A DNA stretch of 64,000 nt from Nostoc sp. NMS9 (GTDB lineage Bacteria; Cyanobacteriota; Cyanobacteriia; Cyanobacteriales; Nostocaceae), in assembly GCF_017114995.1 (NCBI RefSeq), contig NZ_JABXKL010000091.1:186001-250000 (forward strand), given 5' to 3'. Below the pieces are notes generated by a model that saw nothing but the letters and a program-made list of their open reading frames with translations, did not search any database and was not told the DNA's origin. The translations under genes and the position numbers were made by a program. This document shows, one piece after another, positions 54,243-62,409 of this stretch (position 1 is the first letter of the stretch; the number at the start of each line of letters is the position of its first letter).

Positions 54243-56856
54243 AAAACTCCACAGAAATGGTTCCCTGTAAAGTAAATGGTGCTTGGGGGAAGGTGAGGTA
54301 GTCGTTTGATTCATAATATTTGACATTGAAGATGTTCTTAAAGTTGAGCGCAGCCCGCCAATTATCGCGTTTATAAGAGATAGAAGCATCGGTTCTGACA
54401 TAAGAGGGAAGGGTAAATGGATCGTCGATGTTGGCAGTGCGATCGCCCACAAAAAACATCCCTGCCCCAATTCCCAGCCCTCTCAAGTCACCCTTTTGAA
54501 ATTGATATGTTGTCCACAAACTCGCTCCCTGAGTTGGTGCATTTGTCAGACGGCGACCTTCGGGAAGATTATTATAACTTTTGCTCACAAACGCATCATT
54601 TAAGTAGCCGGAAGCAATAACTCTCCAGCCTGGTGAAATTTCCCCCCCAATATCCAGTTCAATCCCTCGGCTTTTCACTTCTCCAATTGCGATAAAGTAT
54701 TCATCAGTGGTATTCTTAAGGTCTGTAGTCGGAATGTTGGTTTTGCTGATGTCATACACTGCAAGCGTGGCTGACAATCGTTTATCAAAAAGTTCAGCTT
54801 TAATGCCTACTTCATACTGAGTCCCGCGCGAAGGCTCTAGCGGTTGTCCACTCGCAGTTCTAGAATTATTATTGGGAACAAAAGAACTACTGTAGCTGGC
54901 ATAGAGCGAAATCGGTTCAATCGGTTGATAGACAATGCCAACGCGGGGTGAAAAAGCACTATCATAAAATTCAGTCGGCGCGGATTGACCGTCCCCACTA
55001 CTGTATTCCACAAAATCATATCTACCGCCAGCTAGTAATTTGAGATTTGGGAGCAATGTCACCTGATCTTGCAGGTAAATGCCGGTGGTGGTGGTAGTTT
55101 GCTCGAAGAAACTATTGGGATTTGCTATGCGTGGTAAGCCATAGGCTGGATTTAAAATATCGAATGACCCCTCATAAACCCCACCGATACCCTGATCAGC
55201 CTGATACCTTTTGCGCCATTCCAACCCTAACAGCAGTTGATGGGCGATCAAACCAGTTTTGAAGTCACCAATCAAATCCGTTTGCAACGCATAGTTGTCA
55301 ACGTCACTCGGTCCGCCAAAGTACTCTCGACCTGTCAACGTGCGACCGTCTGCGTCCAGTTCTCCGGGTTGAGTTACAATACTGTTGTATTTCTCAGAGA
55401 GGTAGAGAAAGCCGCTTCTGAGGCGTAGATTCTGATTAAACCGATGATTTAGCGTTAAATTGAGGCGATGCTCCTCGTTGTCTTGAAAATCATCAGGTTC
55501 GCCGATATTCAGATTTATGGGCACTTTTAAAAAGGCAGAGACAGGTCGCAAGCCGCGATCGAACCCTAGTTTCGCGTTTAGATATTCATAGGCTAAGGTG
55601 ATGTCGGTTGAGTCGTTAACCTGATAGGTGACAACGGGAGCGATAAAAACGATATCATTGTCAATGAAATCTCGGTAGCTACCGGAGTTTTCATAGGAAA
55701 CATTCAAGCGGTACAGCAATCGTTTGTCATTGCTAAGAGGCCCAGTCAAATCGATCGTACTTTTGTAGAAGTCGTAGCTTCCGGCAGTTAAATCGACTGC
55801 ATAGTAAGGAGTACTCAAGGGTTTCTTGGTGACATAATTCACGATTCCACCTGGCTCTAATGCCCCGTATAGCACCGAAGCAGGCCCCTTTAGTACCTCT
55901 ACTTGTTCAATATTGCCACCATCGACGAAGAAAGGCTGAGTGGCAAATCCATCCCTTAAGAAACCACTAGAGAAGCCCCGAGACCGAACATCTCCGATCA
56001 GGTTACCATAGCCAGATGCGAGTGTTGTGCCTGAAACGTTGCGAGTCGCATCGGTAATTCGCGTAATACCCTGATCTTTGATCACTTGTTGAGGAATCAC
56101 TTGAATCGACTGGGGAATATCACGTAAAGGTGTATCAGTCCTAGTTGCAGTTGATGCTTCTGGCACAGTGTATCCGTCTTGCTCACCTGTAACCACCAGT
56201 TCGATCGGTTCGTCAGTAGAAGCTGATGGTTGATCTGGCTGTGTTTGTTGTGACTCCTCCCCTTCCCTTGGGAGTGCCGTAGGCGGGGTGGAGTTTTGCG
56301 CTGGGGGTTGCTGTGCGGTAGACACAGTTGGCGTTAAACCAAAAATCAAGCCTTCATCACTATTAAACAACTCGATTTTTGGCACTCCCTCTTCACCCGT
56401 TACCGTCACCCGAATACTATTGGCATCTACTTGAGTAACTGTAACGGCGGTAATTCCTGCAACTGGATTGTCAGAGCGAAACTCCTTCGCATTTGGCAAA
56501 GCTAATTGGCTATTAGAAATATCTGTAATTAATATCTTCCCCTCATTGCGACTTATTAGCTTTAGTCTTTCACCTTCTTTGGTTTCGAGAATTACTTCTA
56601 TACCAGTCTTGGTATTGTTTACCCGTACTCCTGTCACTTGTACTGGTGACTGGGCGTTAGGAGTTGAAGATTGAGATAGCAAATCTTTAATATTGGTCGC
56701 TGGTTTATCAATCTCACGCAATCGAGGGATTTTAACCACTATTGACCCTTTTTTGTCCTCCTTTACTTGGGGAATCTGCTCAATTACTTTTGCAAAAGCA
56801 GGTTGAATTAGTAGCACAGAAAGTACACTTACCACGAAGAGTTGTCGTTTAAACAT
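54241..56856 (-). CDS. TonB-dependent siderophore receptor with AMIN domain
   Basis: A protein of 871 residues from the ATG at 56856, chosen because MFKRQLFVVSVLSVLLIQPAFA is a clean signal peptide; the frame extends 13 codons upstream. An AMIN domain follows (VQVTGVRVNNTKTGIEVILETKEG), as is common in cyanobacterial receptors, then a proline/glutamine-rich linker, the plug (PLRDIPQSIQVIPQQVIKDQG, IEQVEVLKGPASVLYGALEPGGIVNYVTKKP) and a 22-strand barrel ending in phenylalanine (GTISVEF). It imports ferric siderophores across the outer membrane. Part of the linker (TPPTALPREGEE) may be repeat-derived. The adjacent AraC regulator and PepSY gene fit iron-controlled expression. Confidence 0.95.
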   Translation of the reverse strand: MFKRQLFVVSVLSVLLIQPAFAKVIEQIPQVKEDKKGSIVVKIPRLREIDKPATNIKDLLSQSSTPNAQSPVQVTGVRVNNTKTGIEVILETKEGERLKLISRNEGKILITDISNSQLALPNAKEFRSDNPVAGITAVTVTQVDANSIRVTVTGEEGVPKIELFNSDEGLIFGLTPTVSTAQQPPAQNSTPPTALPREGEESQQTQPDQPSASTDEPIELVVTGEQDGYTVPEASTATRTDTPLRDIPQSIQVIPQQVIKDQGITRITDATRNVSGTTLASGYGNLIGDVRSRGFSSGFLRDGFATQPFFVDGGNIEQVEVLKGPASVLYGALEPGGIVNYVTKKPLSTPYYAVDLTAGSYDFYKSTIDLTGPLSNDKRLLYRLNVSYENSGSYRDFIDNDIVFIAPVVTYQVNDSTDITLAYEYLNAKLGFDRGLRPVSAFLKVPINLNIGEPDDFQDNEEHRLNLTLNHRFNQNLRLRSGFLYLSEKYNSIVTQPGELDADGRTLTGREYFGGPSDVDNYALQTDLIGDFKTGLIAHQLLLGLEWRKRYQADQGIGGVYEGSFDILNPAYGLPRIANPNSFFEQTTTTTGIYLQDQVTLLPNLKLLAGGRYDFVEYSSGDGQSAPTEFYDSAFSPRVGIVYQPIEPISLYASYSSSFVPNNNSRTASGQPLEPSRGTQYEVGIKAELFDKRLSATLAVYDISKTNIPTTDLKNTTDEYFIAIGEVKSRGIELDIGGEISPGWRVIASGYLNDAFVSKSYNNLPEGRRLTNAPTQGASLWTTYQFQKGDLRGLGIGAGMFFVGDRTANIDDPFTLPSYVRTDASISYKRDNWRAALNFKNIFNVKYYESNDYLTFPQAPFTLQGTISVEF

Positions 56857-56961
56857 TGTCGTCCCACACACCACACTTATTAATCTGACTGGCAAGAGTA
56901 CCTAAATTTTTTCAGCTAATTAAAAAAGATTTGCAAGTAGTATATGGGATTTTGGCAATGA

Positions 56962-57002
56962 TTTTCTCTTCAAGCCGGACTTTTTTCTCTTCAAGCCGGA
57001 CT
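56962..57002 (-). promoter_or_regulatory. Direct repeats, probable AraC-family operator
   Basis: TTTTCTCTTCAAGCCGGACT occurs at 56962-56981 and again at 56983-57002. The 20-bp unit repeats with 21-bp spacing (two helical turns), the pattern expected for two AraC-family monomers side by side. It lies about 105 bp upstream of the receptor start and between the receptor and the AraC gene. Binding is inferred. Confidence 0.65.
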
Positions 57003-57018
57003 GTTTATGGATGAATTT

Positions 57019-57101
57019 GACCCCTCCCTAACCCTCCCCTTATAAAGGGGAGGAAACTAGATTTCTGTTTCCCCCCAATACATCGGGGGGATTAAGGGTG
57101 G
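57019..57101 (+). repeat. Dispersed GC-rich palindromic element, right copy
   Basis: This is the inverted partner of 54136-54242. Both contain TTTGACCCC, CCCTAACCCTCCCCTTATAA, GGGGAGG and CCCCCCAATACATCGGG in the same order when read in their own direction. It sits between the direct-repeat operator and the AraC gene. Confidence 0.85.
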
Positions 57102-57168
57102 TAATTCACACAGTAGCCTTGGTAAGGGGGGACGCGATAGGCGGGGGGTAATATAAAGTTATGGAAGC

Positions 57169-58185
57169 TTAACCCAGAGAGATTCTACCTGCTATCTGGT
57201 AAGCCTTGGGATTAATGCCAAATTTGCGTCGGAAAGCAGCACAAAAAGCTGTGGGGCTGGCATAACCTACTCTAGCTGCAACTCCTGCAACAGTCATTTT
57301 TTCTGCTAACAGTAGTTTTTGTGCTTGCTGCATTTGGTAATCATGCAAGTATCCAAAGACGGTATTACCAAATACATGACGAAATCCTTGCTTGAGTTTG
57401 CGTTCATTAAGTCCCACTTGTTGCGCTAAAGCGATTAAAGATACTGGGCTATGGAGATTATTGATTAAAATTTCCCTAGCTTGATAAATGCGATCGCACT
57501 CATCCTGTTTTAGGCTAAAGTACTGATCCCTAGACTTGTCAGTTTCAACCAGTTGGCTAAACTGCAAAGCAATGAGTTCCAATGTCTTTGCTTCTAGGTA
57601 GACACGTCTCATCATTCCTTGGTAAGGACAGTGGATAATTTGTCGCACTGCTAAATGCATTGCAGATGTCATCTTGCCAACATCTAGATGAAATAAAGGC
57701 ACTGAGTCGACTTCGATTAATGGTTTGAGGACATCGGGAAGAGAATCTTCCTGTCCCGCAGTTAAAGTTCGCAGCAAATGAGACTCAACTCGAATGCGGA
57801 TATTTTGCAAAAGTCCGGTAGGGTGTACCTCAATTTCGCGGGTTCCGGGCAAAAAAAATAAATAATTTTCTCCCGCCTGTTCGCAATTATCCTCTTTAAT
57901 GCCGTAAATTTGCTCTCTGCAACCGCCTGTCACGATAAAGGCTAAAGTCAAGGGAAAAGACTCAGAATGTTGCCCTTCGTCTCCCCAAGTTATGGGAGTT
58001 TCATAATTACCAAACTGCAAGTAGAGTCCAGGACGTAACTCGATGACTTGAATAAAGCCTTTTTTAAGTGCATGTTGCCAGGTTTCAACATATTCAAAAT
58101 CGTTGGATTGACAGGTAATTTCACCTGTTTCTAAACCTTCAAGCCATAGTTCATCAAAGTCAGCTTCTGTAAAGATAATTGTCAT
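57169..58185 (-). CDS. AraC-family regulator, PchR-like
   Basis: A protein of 338 residues from the ATG at 58185 (MTIIFTEADFDELWLEGLETGE). The open frame reaches 58266, but its first codons overlap a dispersed repeat, so the internal ATG is preferred. The C-terminal ~100 residues have the AraC double HTH (SVSLIALAQQVGLNERKLKQGFRHVFGNTVFGYLHDYQMQQAQKLLLAEKMTVAGVAARVGYASPTAFCAAFRRKFGINPKAY in outline). The N-terminal half resembles PchR-type siderophore sensors. The position next to a TonB receptor supports a role in its induction. Confidence 0.88.
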   Translation of the reverse strand: MTIIFTEADFDELWLEGLETGEITCQSNDFEYVETWQHALKKGFIQVIELRPGLYLQFGNYETPITWGDEGQHSESFPLTLAFIVTGGCREQIYGIKEDNCEQAGENYLFFLPGTREIEVHPTGLLQNIRIRVESHLLRTLTAGQEDSLPDVLKPLIEVDSVPLFHLDVGKMTSAMHLAVRQIIHCPYQGMMRRVYLEAKTLELIALQFSQLVETDKSRDQYFSLKQDECDRIYQAREILINNLHSPVSLIALAQQVGLNERKLKQGFRHVFGNTVFGYLHDYQMQQAQKLLLAEKMTVAGVAARVGYASPTAFCAAFRRKFGINPKAYQIAGRISLG

Positions 58186-58320
58186 GGTTAAATGAGAAAG
58201 ATTTTTATTGCTTGCTCTCATTTTCCCATTTGCATAGACGCCCTCTCGGCGGCTTGTAGAAGACATCGCGCTCCACTATGTTAAATTCAAGCTACAACTC
58301 CTGTGATCAGGAATTAGGTA

Positions 58321-59010
58321 ATGGCGGCTTCTGTGGAACATGGCTTAGATAATAGCGCTTTTATCCCTCCTTTAGAAAGTGGCGATCGCTTAACCCGCTA
58401 CCAATTCGAGCGTCGGTATATAGCAATGCCCAATAAAAAAGCAGAATTAATTGAAGGAGTCGTCTATGTGGCATCACCACTGCGCTTTAGAAGTCATGGT
58501 TTACCTCATGGAAACTTAATTGTCTGGTTAGGAAATTACAAAGTTTCCACCCCAGGCGTAGAGCTAGGCGACAATGCTACTGTGCGCTTGGATTTAGACA
58601 ATGAACCACAGCCTGATGTCTTGCTGTTGATAGATAAACCAAACAGGGGACAGGCACAAATAAGTGAAGATGATTACGTAGAAGGCGCACCGGAATTAGT
58701 AGCAGAAGTAGCAGCCAGTAGTGCATCGATTGATTTGTACGACAAAAAACGCGCCTACCGCCGCAACGGAGTGCAGGAATATATCGTCTGGCAGACTTTA
58801 GAGAATAAACTCGACTGGTTTTGTTTGCAAAATGGTGAATATTTACCACTCGTGGCAGATGCAGATGGTGTGATTAAAAGTAGGGTATTTCCAGGTTTGT
58901 GGTTAGCTGTAACATCACTAATCACAGAAGATATGACGAAAGTTTTAGCAGTGCTGCAACAAGGGTTAAATTCAAAAGAACACGCTGAGTTTGTTGAGAG
59001 TTTAACTTAG
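58321..59010 (+). CDS. Uma2 family (DUF820) endonuclease-like protein
   Basis: A protein of 229 residues. The PD-(D/E)xK core is visible: QPDVLLLID, LVAEVAASSASIDLYDKKRAYRRNGVQEYIVW. The opening (RLTRYQFERRYIAMPNKKAELIEGVVYVASP) is also typical. These proteins are abundant in cyanobacteria, sometimes near mobile DNA, and their role is unsettled. Confidence 0.88.
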   Translation: MAASVEHGLDNSAFIPPLESGDRLTRYQFERRYIAMPNKKAELIEGVVYVASPLRFRSHGLPHGNLIVWLGNYKVSTPGVELGDNATVRLDLDNEPQPDVLLLIDKPNRGQAQISEDDYVEGAPELVAEVAASSASIDLYDKKRAYRRNGVQEYIVWQTLENKLDWFCLQNGEYLPLVADADGVIKSRVFPGLWLAVTSLITEDMTKVLAVLQQGLNSKEHAEFVESLT

Positions 59011-59074
59011 CAAAACTTAAAAATAATGTCTTGAAAAATACAAATTATTAATGTAAAACGTGATATTAGGAGCC

Positions 59075-59094
59075 GGGAAAGTTTTCCCTTTTTT
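59075..59094 (+). terminator. Terminator after the Uma2 gene
   Basis: GGGAAA-G-TTTTCCC is followed immediately by six T residues. It lies 65 bp after the Uma2 stop and upstream of the second psbA. Confidence 0.75.
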
Positions 59095-59265
59095 CAGACA
59101 GTCTCCCTTGGGAAATTAGTTAACAGTATTTTTGGTGTGAGGTAATTGCAGAGAGTCCTGGCGATTAGGGAGAAGGTATTTGGCGAAAGTCTTTGAAAAC
59201 AGCTTAATTCTCAATTCTTAAAAATTGGGAAAGTTTGTTATCAGCCATTTATAAACAACACAGTT

Positions 59266-60357
59266 ATGACCACAACTCTAGGAAAAAGCGAAAGCGGCAA
59301 CCTGTGGGATCGTTTCTGTCAATCGATTACTAGCACCGATAATCGGCTTTACATCGGCTGGTTCGGCGTTTTAATGATTCCTACCCTATTGACCGCTACC
59401 ATCTGTTTCATTATTGCCTTTATTGCCGCACCACCCGTTGATATTGACGGCATTCGGGAGCCAGTTTCTGGTTCTTTATTATACGGCAATAATATCATCA
59501 CTGGTGCTGTTGTACCTACATCTAATGCAATTGGTTTGCATTTCTACCCCATTTGGGAAGCTGCTTCAATGGATGAATGGCTCTACAATGGCGGCCCTTA
59601 TCAACTCATTGTCTTGCACTTCTTGATTGGTATCTTCTGCTGGCTCGGTAGGCAATGGGAGTTAAGCTATCGTCTGGGGATGCGTCCTTGGATTTGCCTT
59701 GCTTACTCTGCGCCTGTAGCTGCTGCAACTTCGGTTTTCTTAATTTACCCAATTGGTCAAGGTAGCTTTTCTGACGGGATGCCTCTCGGTATTAGCGGCA
59801 CTTTTAATTTCATGTTAGTATTCCAAGCCGAGCATAACATTCTCATGCACCCATTCCATGAATTAGGAGTAGCGGCGGTGTTCGGTGGTGCTTTGTTCGC
59901 AGCAATGCACGGTTCTTTGGTGTCTTCCTCTTTAGTCAGAGAGACAACTGAAGCTGAATCTATAAACTATGGGTACAAGTTTGGTCAAGAACAAGAAACC
60001 TATAGCATCGTAGCGGCTCACGGTTACTTTGGGCGGTTAATCTGGCAATATGCCAGCTTTAACAACTCGCGTTCTTTACACTTTTTCTTGGCTGCTTGGC
60101 CTGTAGTTGGTATCTGGTTAACGGCATTGGGCATCAGTACAATGGCGTTCAACCTCAACGGGTTCAACTTTAACCAATCAATTCTTGATTCCAAAGGTCA
60201 TGTAATTAATACATGGGCAGATGTGCTAAACCGCGCCAATTTGGGTATAGAAGTGATGCACGAACGCAATGCTCACAACTTCCCCCTGGATTTGGCGGCG
60301 GGTGAGGCAGTACCTGTGGCAACAATGTCTACGACGGGCTACGCCTACGCCCTGTAA
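59266..60357 (+). CDS. psbA: Photosystem II D1 protein, divergent paralogue
   Basis: A protein of 363 residues. All oxygen-evolving ligands and redox residues remain (Y161, D170, E189, H332, E333, H337, D342, A344; S264 in the QB pocket), so it should be a functional D1 and not a rogue or far-red ChlF type. F158, T286 and G80 are unchanged, so it is not the known D1' form. Position 126 is tryptophan (IFCWLGRQWE) where standard D1 has tyrosine near the active pheophytin. The C-terminal extension ends ATMSTTGYAYAL instead of the usual TAPAING, caused by a palindromic repeat inserted at 60328-60350; remnants of the old ending (GTAATTCACGGTTAA) lie just downstream. Confidence 0.93.
   Translation: MTTTLGKSESGNLWDRFCQSITSTDNRLYIGWFGVLMIPTLLTATICFIIAFIAAPPVDIDGIREPVSGSLLYGNNIITGAVVPTSNAIGLHFYPIWEAASMDEWLYNGGPYQLIVLHFLIGIFCWLGRQWELSYRLGMRPWICLAYSAPVAAATSVFLIYPIGQGSFSDGMPLGISGTFNFMLVFQAEHNILMHPFHELGVAAVFGGALFAAMHGSLVSSSLVRETTEAESINYGYKFGQEQETYSIVAAHGYFGRLIWQYASFNNSRSLHFFLAAWPVVGIWLTALGISTMAFNLNGFNFNQSILDSKGHVINTWADVLNRANLGIEVMHERNAHNFPLDLAAGEAVPVATMSTTGYAYAL
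60328..60350. repeat. Palindromic repeat inserted in the psbA tail
   Basis: TCTACGACGGGCTACGCCTACGC contains the palindrome-like GGGCTACGCCTACGCCC typical of dispersed Nostoc repeats; similar sequence occurs near 34935 and 58245. It separates the psbA coding sequence from a stretch that matches the usual end of psbA in another frame. Confidence 0.7.
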
Positions 60358-60387
60358 TTCACGGTTAATTGTAAGTTAAAATTCACT

Positions 60388-60416
60388 GCGCTCTCTGTCT
60401 AGAGGGCGCTTTTTTT
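60388..60416 (+). terminator. Second psbA terminator
   Basis: GCGCTCTCT pairs with AGAGGGCGC (one G-T pair) and is followed by seven T residues, about 30 bp after the stop codon. Confidence 0.8.
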
Positions 60417-60694
60417 ATGCATGAAGCTATAGTTATACAAATATTTACACAGATAAAATATTAAAAAAATATCTGGTGTATTTGGGTACAATTACTAAAT
60501 TGTTACTCATTTATATTAGTAAATGCATTGGTATAAATAAAAATAATTATCAAAACTGTAAGCAGTGAGTAAACTAACTACTGAAGGTTATCCCAGGGGT
60601 TTACATACATTGTGTTTCCACAAACTACAAATCTCAGATTTTAGTTTTTGTCTCAATTCAATATAAAATCTAAAACTTAAAATCCAAAATCAAC
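60417..60694. other. Intergenic region before the malic enzyme
   Basis: AT-rich sequence of about 280 bp with no gene or repeat that I can identify. Confidence 0.5.
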
Positions 60695-62086
60695 ATGGCA
60701 GACCTAACTCCTAATTCTAGTTTTAGTTTGACACTGCGCTTGCAGATTCCCAATCGTGTAGGGATGTTGGCGTCGGTAACACATGCGATCGCAACCACTG
60801 GTGGTAATCTCGGTCAAATTGATTTAATCGAGCAAACCCGCAAAGAATCTACCCGCGATCTAACTGTAGATGCTGCTAGTACTGAACACGCTGAAACCAT
60901 TGTGCAAGCAGTCAAAGCATTGCCAGATATCAAGTTACTCAGTGTTTACGATCGCACCTTTAATTTGCATCGCGGTGGCAAAATCAGCATTACCAGTAGA
61001 ATTCCCCTGAAAAGTGTTTCCGATTTGGCAATGGCTTACACACCCGGAGTCGGTCGAATTTGTACAGCGATCGCTCAAGACCCAGAGGAAGTTTACAACT
61101 TAACCATCAAACAAAACACCGTTGCTATTGTTACCGATGGTAGTGCCGTTTTGGGTTTAGGAAATCTCGGCCCAGCAGCAGCCCTACCAGTCATGGAAGG
61201 CAAAGCAATGCTATTCAAGGAATTTGCGGGGCTGGATGCTTTTCCCATTTGTCTCGCCACCCAAGATACAGAAGAAATTATCCAGGCAGTTAAGAATATT
61301 GCTCCGGTATTTGGGGGTGTGAATTTAGAGGATATTGCTGCACCTCGCTGCTTTGAAATCGAAAAGAGATTACGCCAAGAGTTAGATATCCCCGTTTTTC
61401 ACGACGATCAGCACGGTACAGCAATTGTCACCTTGGCAGCGTTATTTAATTCCCTGAAACTGGTACATAAATCCTTAGCAGAAATCAAGATTGTGATTAA
61501 TGGTGCTGGGGCAGCGGGAGTGGCGATCGCTCGGTTACTCCGTAAAGCTGGGGCAGAAAAAATCTGGATGTGCGACTCTAAAGGGATTATCTCTACCAGT
61601 CGCACCGATTTAACAGAGGAAAAACTCGAATTTGCTGTGAAAGGTCAGGGTACATTAGCGGGTGCAATGCAAGGGGCAGATGTATTTATTGGTGTTAGCG
61701 CACCAGGAGTTTTGACACCAGAAATGGTGCAATCGATGGCGAAAGATCCAATTGTGTTTGCAATGGCAAATCCGATTCCAGAGATTCAGCCAGAATTAAT
61801 CAGTAAAGATGTTGCCGTCATCGCTACCGGTCGCAGTGATTACCCAAATCAAATCAATAACGTCCTTGCTTTTCCTGGGGTATTTCGTGGTGCTTTGGAT
61901 TGTCGGGCACAGACAATTACCATCAAAATGTACTTAGAAGCTGCAAGTGCGATCGCCTCTTTAGTTAAGCCTTCAGACTTGGATCGGGAACATATTATTC
62001 CTTCAGTCTTTGATGAGCGCGTCGTTACTGCTGTTGCTGCTGCTGTGCAACGCGCCGCGCGGGAAGAAGGTATCGCGCGGAATTAA
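60695..62086 (+). CDS. ACT-domain malic enzyme
   Basis: A protein of 463 residues. Residues ~10-85 are an ACT domain (LRLQIPNRVGMLASVTHAIATTGGNLGQIDLIEQ), which usually binds an amino acid or other effector. The rest is malic enzyme: LAMAYTPGVGRICTAIAQ, VTDGSAVLGLGNLGPAAALPVMEGKAMLFKEFAGLDAFPI, FHDDQHGTAIV and the NAD(P) motif VINGAGAAGVAIARLL. It should convert malate to pyruvate and CO2. The ACT fusion suggests allosteric control. The cofactor preference is not evident. Confidence 0.93.
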   Translation: MADLTPNSSFSLTLRLQIPNRVGMLASVTHAIATTGGNLGQIDLIEQTRKESTRDLTVDAASTEHAETIVQAVKALPDIKLLSVYDRTFNLHRGGKISITSRIPLKSVSDLAMAYTPGVGRICTAIAQDPEEVYNLTIKQNTVAIVTDGSAVLGLGNLGPAAALPVMEGKAMLFKEFAGLDAFPICLATQDTEEIIQAVKNIAPVFGGVNLEDIAAPRCFEIEKRLRQELDIPVFHDDQHGTAIVTLAALFNSLKLVHKSLAEIKIVINGAGAAGVAIARLLRKAGAEKIWMCDSKGIISTSRTDLTEEKLEFAVKGQGTLAGAMQGADVFIGVSAPGVLTPEMVQSMAKDPIVFAMANPIPEIQPELISKDVAVIATGRSDYPNQINNVLAFPGVFRGALDCRAQTITIKMYLEAASAIASLVKPSDLDREHIIPSVFDERVVTAVAAAVQRAAREEGIARN

Positions 62087-62157
62087 TTAACTCAAATAAT
62101 CACTTTTATCGTAAAGTCAAGGGTTTAAGACCCCTACGTCTACACGTAGTATCAGTT

Positions 62158-62182
62158 GAGTTGGGGTTTAAATCCCCAACTC
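62158..62182 (+). terminator. Hairpin after the malic enzyme gene
   Basis: GAGTTGGGG (62158-62166) and CCCCAACTC (62174-62182) form a perfect 9-bp stem, with a small CTACGT/ACGTAG hairpin just upstream. T-rich sequence follows. Confidence 0.65.
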
Positions 62183-62195
62183 CAACTGTCTTTAA

Positions 62196-62232
62196 TTTTG
62201 AATTTTGAATTTTGAATTTTGAATTTTGAATT
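62196..62232. repeat. TTTTGAA heptamer array
   Basis: About five tandem TTTTGAA units. The same heptamer class (GTTTTGA) occurs near 26280. The rest of the 62087-62409 gap contains only the hairpins before it. Confidence 0.85.
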
Positions 62233-62409
62233 GTTAAGGGATGGGTATCTAGCTCGTCCCTGAGCTTTTAGGCTGCAATCAATTTGCGCTATGAACTGAT
62301 GTTAAACAGATGAGAATTAATGCATTATTGGTGATTAGATGAGTTGGGGCTACCAATTTAGGAGCAAAGTAACACATCTAAAACGCCGTCACTTTGTTAA
62401 CTGTTTGCA

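Noticed and set aside
59266..60357. Far-red chlorophyll f synthase or rogue D1
   Set aside because: Y161, D170, E189, H332, E333, H337, D342 and A344 are all present, which those variants lack at least in part.
59266..60357. Low-oxygen D1' form
   Set aside because: The marker changes I would expect (at 80, 158 and 286) are not present: G80, F158 and T286 are standard.
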